Part shown: piece after piece, positions 30,149-32,504 of the stretch
How the letters are laid out: every line of letters begins with the position of its first letter
How positions within the stretch are numbered: the first letter of the stretch is position 1
Assembly (NCBI GenBank): GCA_017302015.1
Contig: JAFLEE010000057.1
Span: 1 to 32,504, forward strand
DNA: 32,504 nt
Reading direction: 5' to 3'
From: Spirochaetota bacterium
GTDB lineage: Bacteria > Spirochaetota > UBA12135 > COTS27 > JAFLEE01
Position numbers and translations under genes: made by a program
The notes under the pieces: generated by a model
Databases searched by the model: none
Told to the model about the DNA's origin: nothing
The model's input: only the letters and a program-made list of their open reading frames with translations

Positions 30149-30177
30149 TTGACTTGTTCCCAATTTGGGAATAGACT
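30149..30177 (+). promoter_or_regulatory. higBA promoter with palindromic operator in the spacer
   Basis: TTGACT (30149-30154), exactly 17 nt, and TAGACT (30172-30177) form a good promoter. The spacer holds a perfect palindrome, TTCCCAA-T-TTGGGAA (30157-30171), ending at the -10 box. This is where an antitoxin repressor would block RNA polymerase. The start codon lies 5 nt after the -10 box, so the transcript should be leaderless. Confidence 0.75.
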
Positions 30178-30182
30178 TTCTT

Positions 30183-30482
30183 ATGCGGGTGATCGCCCTC
30201 AAGACGCTCCGGAGCTTCTGGCTCGAGGCCGGCCACTCCGATGCCGAGCAGGCCCTGCGCGCTTGGCACCATGAAGCCAGGGAAGCCGAATGGAGGAATC
30301 CGCGCGATATCAAGGTCCGTTACCCGACCGCGAGCATCCTGCCAGGGAACCGGGTCGTCTTCAACATCAAAGGGAACAAGTACCGGCTCGTCGTGGCGAT
30401 CAAATACGATTTCAACCTCGTGCTCATCCGCTTCGTCGGCACCCATGCCCAATACGATCAAGTGAACGCAGGGGAGATTTAA
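30183..30482 (+). CDS. higB: HigB-type mRNA interferase toxin
   Basis: This 99-residue basic protein of the HigB (RelE-superfamily) toxin type cuts translated mRNA on the ribosome. The C-terminal half is the family core: 'GNRVVFNIKGNKYRLVVAIKYDFNLVLIRFVGTHAQYDQVNA', where 'FNIKGNKYRL', 'R-F-GTH-xYD' and the final Asp/Asn stretch are diagnostic. The toxin comes first and the antitoxin second, 2 nt apart, the order typical of higBA. No ribosome site lies upstream; ATG 30183 follows the -10 box by 5 nt. The pair sits between the dehydratase and the convergent FabF, interrupting the lipid cluster. Confidence 0.9.
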   Translation: MRVIALKTLRSFWLEAGHSDAEQALRAWHHEAREAEWRNPRDIKVRYPTASILPGNRVVFNIKGNKYRLVVAIKYDFNLVLIRFVGTHAQYDQVNAGEI

Positions 30483-30484
30483 CG

Positions 30485-30829
30485 ATGAAACCCATCAAAT
30501 CCGAATCCGATTATCATTCGACCCTGGCCAGGATCGAATCCCTTTGGAACGCCAAGCCCAATACCCCCCGGGGGGATGAACTCGAGATCCTCGGGATCCT
30601 GGTGGAGGAATACGAGCGCCGCAAGCACCCGGTGCTCCCGCCGACTCCGATCGAAGCGCTCAAATTCCGGATGGAGCAACTGAACCTAAAGAAATCGGAT
30701 ATCGCGCCCTACCTCGGCGGAAGGAATCGTGCCACGGAAGTGCTCCAAGGGACCCGTCCCTTGACCGTGAGAATGATCCGCGAGATCCACAAGCACCTTA
30801 AGATCCCCGCGGAAGCGTTGATCGGCTGA
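30485..30829 (+). CDS. higA: HigA-type antitoxin, HTH repressor
   Basis: This 114-residue antitoxin neutralises HigB and represses the operon. The N-terminal half (to ~50) is acidic and helical; residues about 66-96, 'LNLKKSDIAPYLGGRNRATEVLQGTRPL', are a Cro/CI-type helix-turn-helix of the kind found in this longer HigA branch. GGGGAG lies 8 nt before ATG 30485, so unlike the toxin it has a proper ribosome site and would be translated more strongly, as balance requires. Its dimer probably binds the palindrome at 30157-30171. Confidence 0.9.
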   Translation: MKPIKSESDYHSTLARIESLWNAKPNTPRGDELEILGILVEEYERRKHPVLPPTPIEALKFRMEQLNLKKSDIAPYLGGRNRATEVLQGTRPLTVRMIREIHKHLKIPAEALIG

Positions 30830-30845
30830 GCGCTCGCGCCGGTAC

Positions 30846-32096
30846 CTACCGGAAACGGCTGAGCACCACGCACGCGTTGTGCCCGCCGAAGCCGAACGCG
30901 TTGGAGAGGACGTGGTCGACGCCGGAGGCGTCGGTGCGCTCCTTGATGACGTGGAGGTCGATGGCGGGGTCCTGGTTCTCGACGTTCACCGAGGGATGGA
31001 TGACGCCGCGCTCGAAGCACATGAGGTCGGCGATGGCCTCCACCGCGCTGGTGCCGCCGATGAGGTGGCCGGTCATGGATTTCGTGGAGTGGACGGGCAC
31101 GCGGGAGGCGTAGGCGCCCAGGGCGTGGTGGATGGCCAGGCTCTCGATCTTGTCGCCGGCGGGGGTCGAGGTGCCGTGGCAATTGATGAGGCCCACCTGC
31201 TCGGCGGTGATGCCGGCCATGCGCAGGGAGTCGGTCATGGCCCGCGCCGCGCCGAGGCCCTCGGGATGGGGGGACACGAGATTATAGGCGTCGGAGGTGA
31301 AGCCGAAGCCGGTGAGTTCGCTGTAGATCTTGGCCCCGCGCTTCTTGGCGTGCTCCATTTCCTCGAGGCAGAGGACGCCGGCGCCCTCGCCCATGACGAA
31401 GCCATCGCGGTCGCGGTCGAAGGGGCGGCTGGCGTGCAGGGGATCGTCGTTGCGCTGGGAGAGGGCCCCCATGATCCCGAAGCAGGCCATGCTGGGCATG
31501 GTGAGCACCGATTCGCTGCCGCCGGCGAAGATCGCCTCGGCCATGCCCATGCGGATGAGGGAGGCCGCGAGGCCGAGGGCGTGGTTGGAGGAGGCGCAGG
31601 CGGAGTTCACCGAAAAGGACGGCCCCTGGAGGTTTCGCTCGATGGAGAGCACCGCCGAGGCGGTATTGGGGATGACGTTCGAGACGTAGAAGGGGCTGAT
31701 GAAATTGAGCCCCTTCTCGTTGATCTGGGTGATCTGGCCGTAATGGGTATCGAGCCCCCCTTCGCCGCTGGCGATGATCGCGCCGTAGCGGGTGGGGTCG
31801 GCGTCGATCTCGAGGCCGCTATCGGCGATGGCCTGCATGCCGGCGCAGGCGCCCAGGACGACGAAGCGGTCCATGCGGTCGAGGAGTTTCTTCTGGCGGA
31901 AGGGGGCCTGGTAGCCCGCGGGAAGGGTGACCGTCGCACCGATCTGGACGTGGAAATTTTCGAGGAGGGGATGGTCGAGGCGGCGCACCCCGGAGTGGCC
32001 CTGCTCGAGGGAATCCCAGAAATCGGCGACGTTCGTGCCGATGGGGCACACGACGCCGAGGCCGGTGATCACGACGCGCTTTTCCGTTCGACTCAT
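30846..32096 (-). CDS. fabF: 3-oxoacyl-ACP synthase II (FabF-like)
   Basis: This 416-residue elongating ketosynthase has Cys167 in NSACASSNH, His307 in NCHGTSTPAGD and His344 in KSMTGHLIGG, with GFGGHNA near the end. It is close to housekeeping FabF in length and motifs and distinct from the ketosynthase at 21898. It condenses malonyl-ACP with acyl-ACP. It is transcribed toward the cluster, with only 16 bp between its stop and that of higA. It may be the cell's general FabF or may provide normal elongation for this pathway; no fabD, fabG or acpP lies next to it. An AGAGG-like site precedes ATG 32096. Confidence 0.9.
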   Translation of the reverse strand: MSRTEKRVVITGLGVVCPIGTNVADFWDSLEQGHSGVRRLDHPLLENFHVQIGATVTLPAGYQAPFRQKKLLDRMDRFVVLGACAGMQAIADSGLEIDADPTRYGAIIASGEGGLDTHYGQITQINEKGLNFISPFYVSNVIPNTASAVLSIERNLQGPSFSVNSACASSNHALGLAASLIRMGMAEAIFAGGSESVLTMPSMACFGIMGALSQRNDDPLHASRPFDRDRDGFVMGEGAGVLCLEEMEHAKKRGAKIYSELTGFGFTSDAYNLVSPHPEGLGAARAMTDSLRMAGITAEQVGLINCHGTSTPAGDKIESLAIHHALGAYASRVPVHSTKSMTGHLIGGTSAVEAIADLMCFERGVIHPSVNVENQDPAIDLHVIKERTDASGVDHVLSNAFGFGGHNACVVLSRFR

Positions 32097-32151
32097 CGGG
32101 CAGGCCTCTTTCGCGGGACTTCCCGATTCCTTCGACGCGAACGGGAGGAGA

Positions 32152-32157
32152 ATTATA
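32152..32157 (-). promoter_or_regulatory. fabF -10 box
   Basis: On the minus strand a perfect TATAAT lies 55 nt before the fabF ATG in an otherwise GC-rich 136-bp gap. No -35 consensus is seen, so it may need an activator or belong to the upstream small gene's read-through region. Confidence 0.4.
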
Positions 32158-32232
32158 TCTTGCTTTGCGCGCGGCGCCCGCCCGCGCACCGGCGGCGTCC
32201 ACGGGCCCCCTTTCGGAGGACTCGCCGCGGAA

Positions 32233-32472
32233 TCAGACGAAATGGAGTTGGGTTCTGCGGTCGATGAGCTCGCGGGCTTCCCGGTCGTCCACCCGGCGCA
32301 GCAGCATCGTTTCGAAGGCCACCAATTGGGATTCGATGTCTTCATCCCCGGGGATATCCAGGTGGTAATCGAAGGGCTCGCCGCCCTGCTTCCCGAGGAT
32401 ATGGATGGCGCGGTGCCCCGCGTTGTCGATGCGGATTTCGTTGATGAAGCGGGGCCCTTTCATAGGTTCCAT
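32233..32472 (-). CDS. Small conserved-looking hypothetical protein
   Basis: This 79-residue protein is of no family I recognise. It is acidic, without signal peptide or membrane segment, and reads like a compact alpha/beta domain: 'PRFINEIRIDNAGHRAIHIL' then 'DIPGDEDIESQLVAFETMLLRRVDDREARELIDRR', with an amphipathic C-terminal helix. ATG 32472 is chosen; ATG 32463 and a TTG at 32481 are alternatives, and no strong ribosome site decides between them. It lies upstream of fabF on the same strand with a 136-bp gap holding a TATAAT, so it is probably a separate unit. Confidence 0.6.
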   Translation of the reverse strand: MEPMKGPRFINEIRIDNAGHRAIHILGKQGGEPFDYHLDIPGDEDIESQLVAFETMLLRRVDDREARELIDRRTQLHFV

Positions 32473-32504
32473 CTTCGGCAAATTTCCCCAATAACTGAAC
32501 CGAA

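Noticed and set aside
30879-32267. Plus-strand open frame opposite fabF
   Set aside because: The minus strand carries an intact FabF with all catalytic residues; the plus-strand frame is motif-free.

Overview
This window comes from a GC-rich bacterial chromosome with short gene gaps and mostly canonical Shine-Dalgarno sites. Two predicted lipoproteins and a signal-peptide protein that may be an outer-membrane barrel suggest a Gram-negative-type envelope. A Ser/Thr kinase fused to TPRs, an HD-GYP protein and a stand-alone HMG-CoA-synthase-type cassette fit environmental phyla such as Acidobacteriota, Fibrobacterota or Myxococcota. The phylum is a guess: no marker here settles it.

Layout. 1-3.4 kb: a lipoprotein gene cut by the window edge, divergent from a kinase-TolB-like-TPR protein. 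3.4-8.0 kb: an RRM RNA-binding protein, then purL (PurS-like N-terminus fused) and a separate purQ. 8.1-11.6 kb: phosphohexomutase, a UPF0200 P-loop kinase and a NeuB-type synthase, closely packed. 11.7-13.3 kb: thiH and cvpA on the minus strand. 13.4-17.3 kb: a secreted protein, a FecR-domain lipoprotein and a GH52 beta-xylosidase. 17.3-21.9 kb: repeat-rich, with a long palindromic element, tRNA-Arg(CCU), a small degenerate GIY-YIG protein, a tandem array of covarying hairpins, a CBS/HD-GYP protein and an exported lactonase-fold protein.

21.9-32.1 kb is the most interesting part. It encodes a discrete (type II) acyl-chain assembly line: ketosynthase, ketoreductase, HMG-CoA-synthase homologue, ECH1-type dehydratase, ECH2-type decarboxylase and a FabL/FabI-like enoyl reductase in one run. 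Next come ACP, alpha-oxoamine synthase and a FabZ-like dehydratase in a second, and a convergent FabF. HMGS/ECH1/ECH2/ACP is the set that trans-AT polyketide pathways use to put a methyl branch on a beta-keto group. Here it sits without any modular megasynthase and next to a PLP enzyme that joins acyl thioesters to amino acids. My inference is a beta-methyl-branched acyl chain released as an aminoketone (sphingoid-like or signalling lipid). The product is unknown. A HigBA toxin-antitoxin pair sits inside the cluster.

Two regulatory signals stand out. A related structured leader precedes both the GIY-YIG gene and the ketosynthase operon, so two unlinked transcripts may answer to one signal. 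Separately, three genes (kinase, cvpA, higB) have a -10-like hexamer exactly 5 nt before the ATG, implying leaderless mRNAs.
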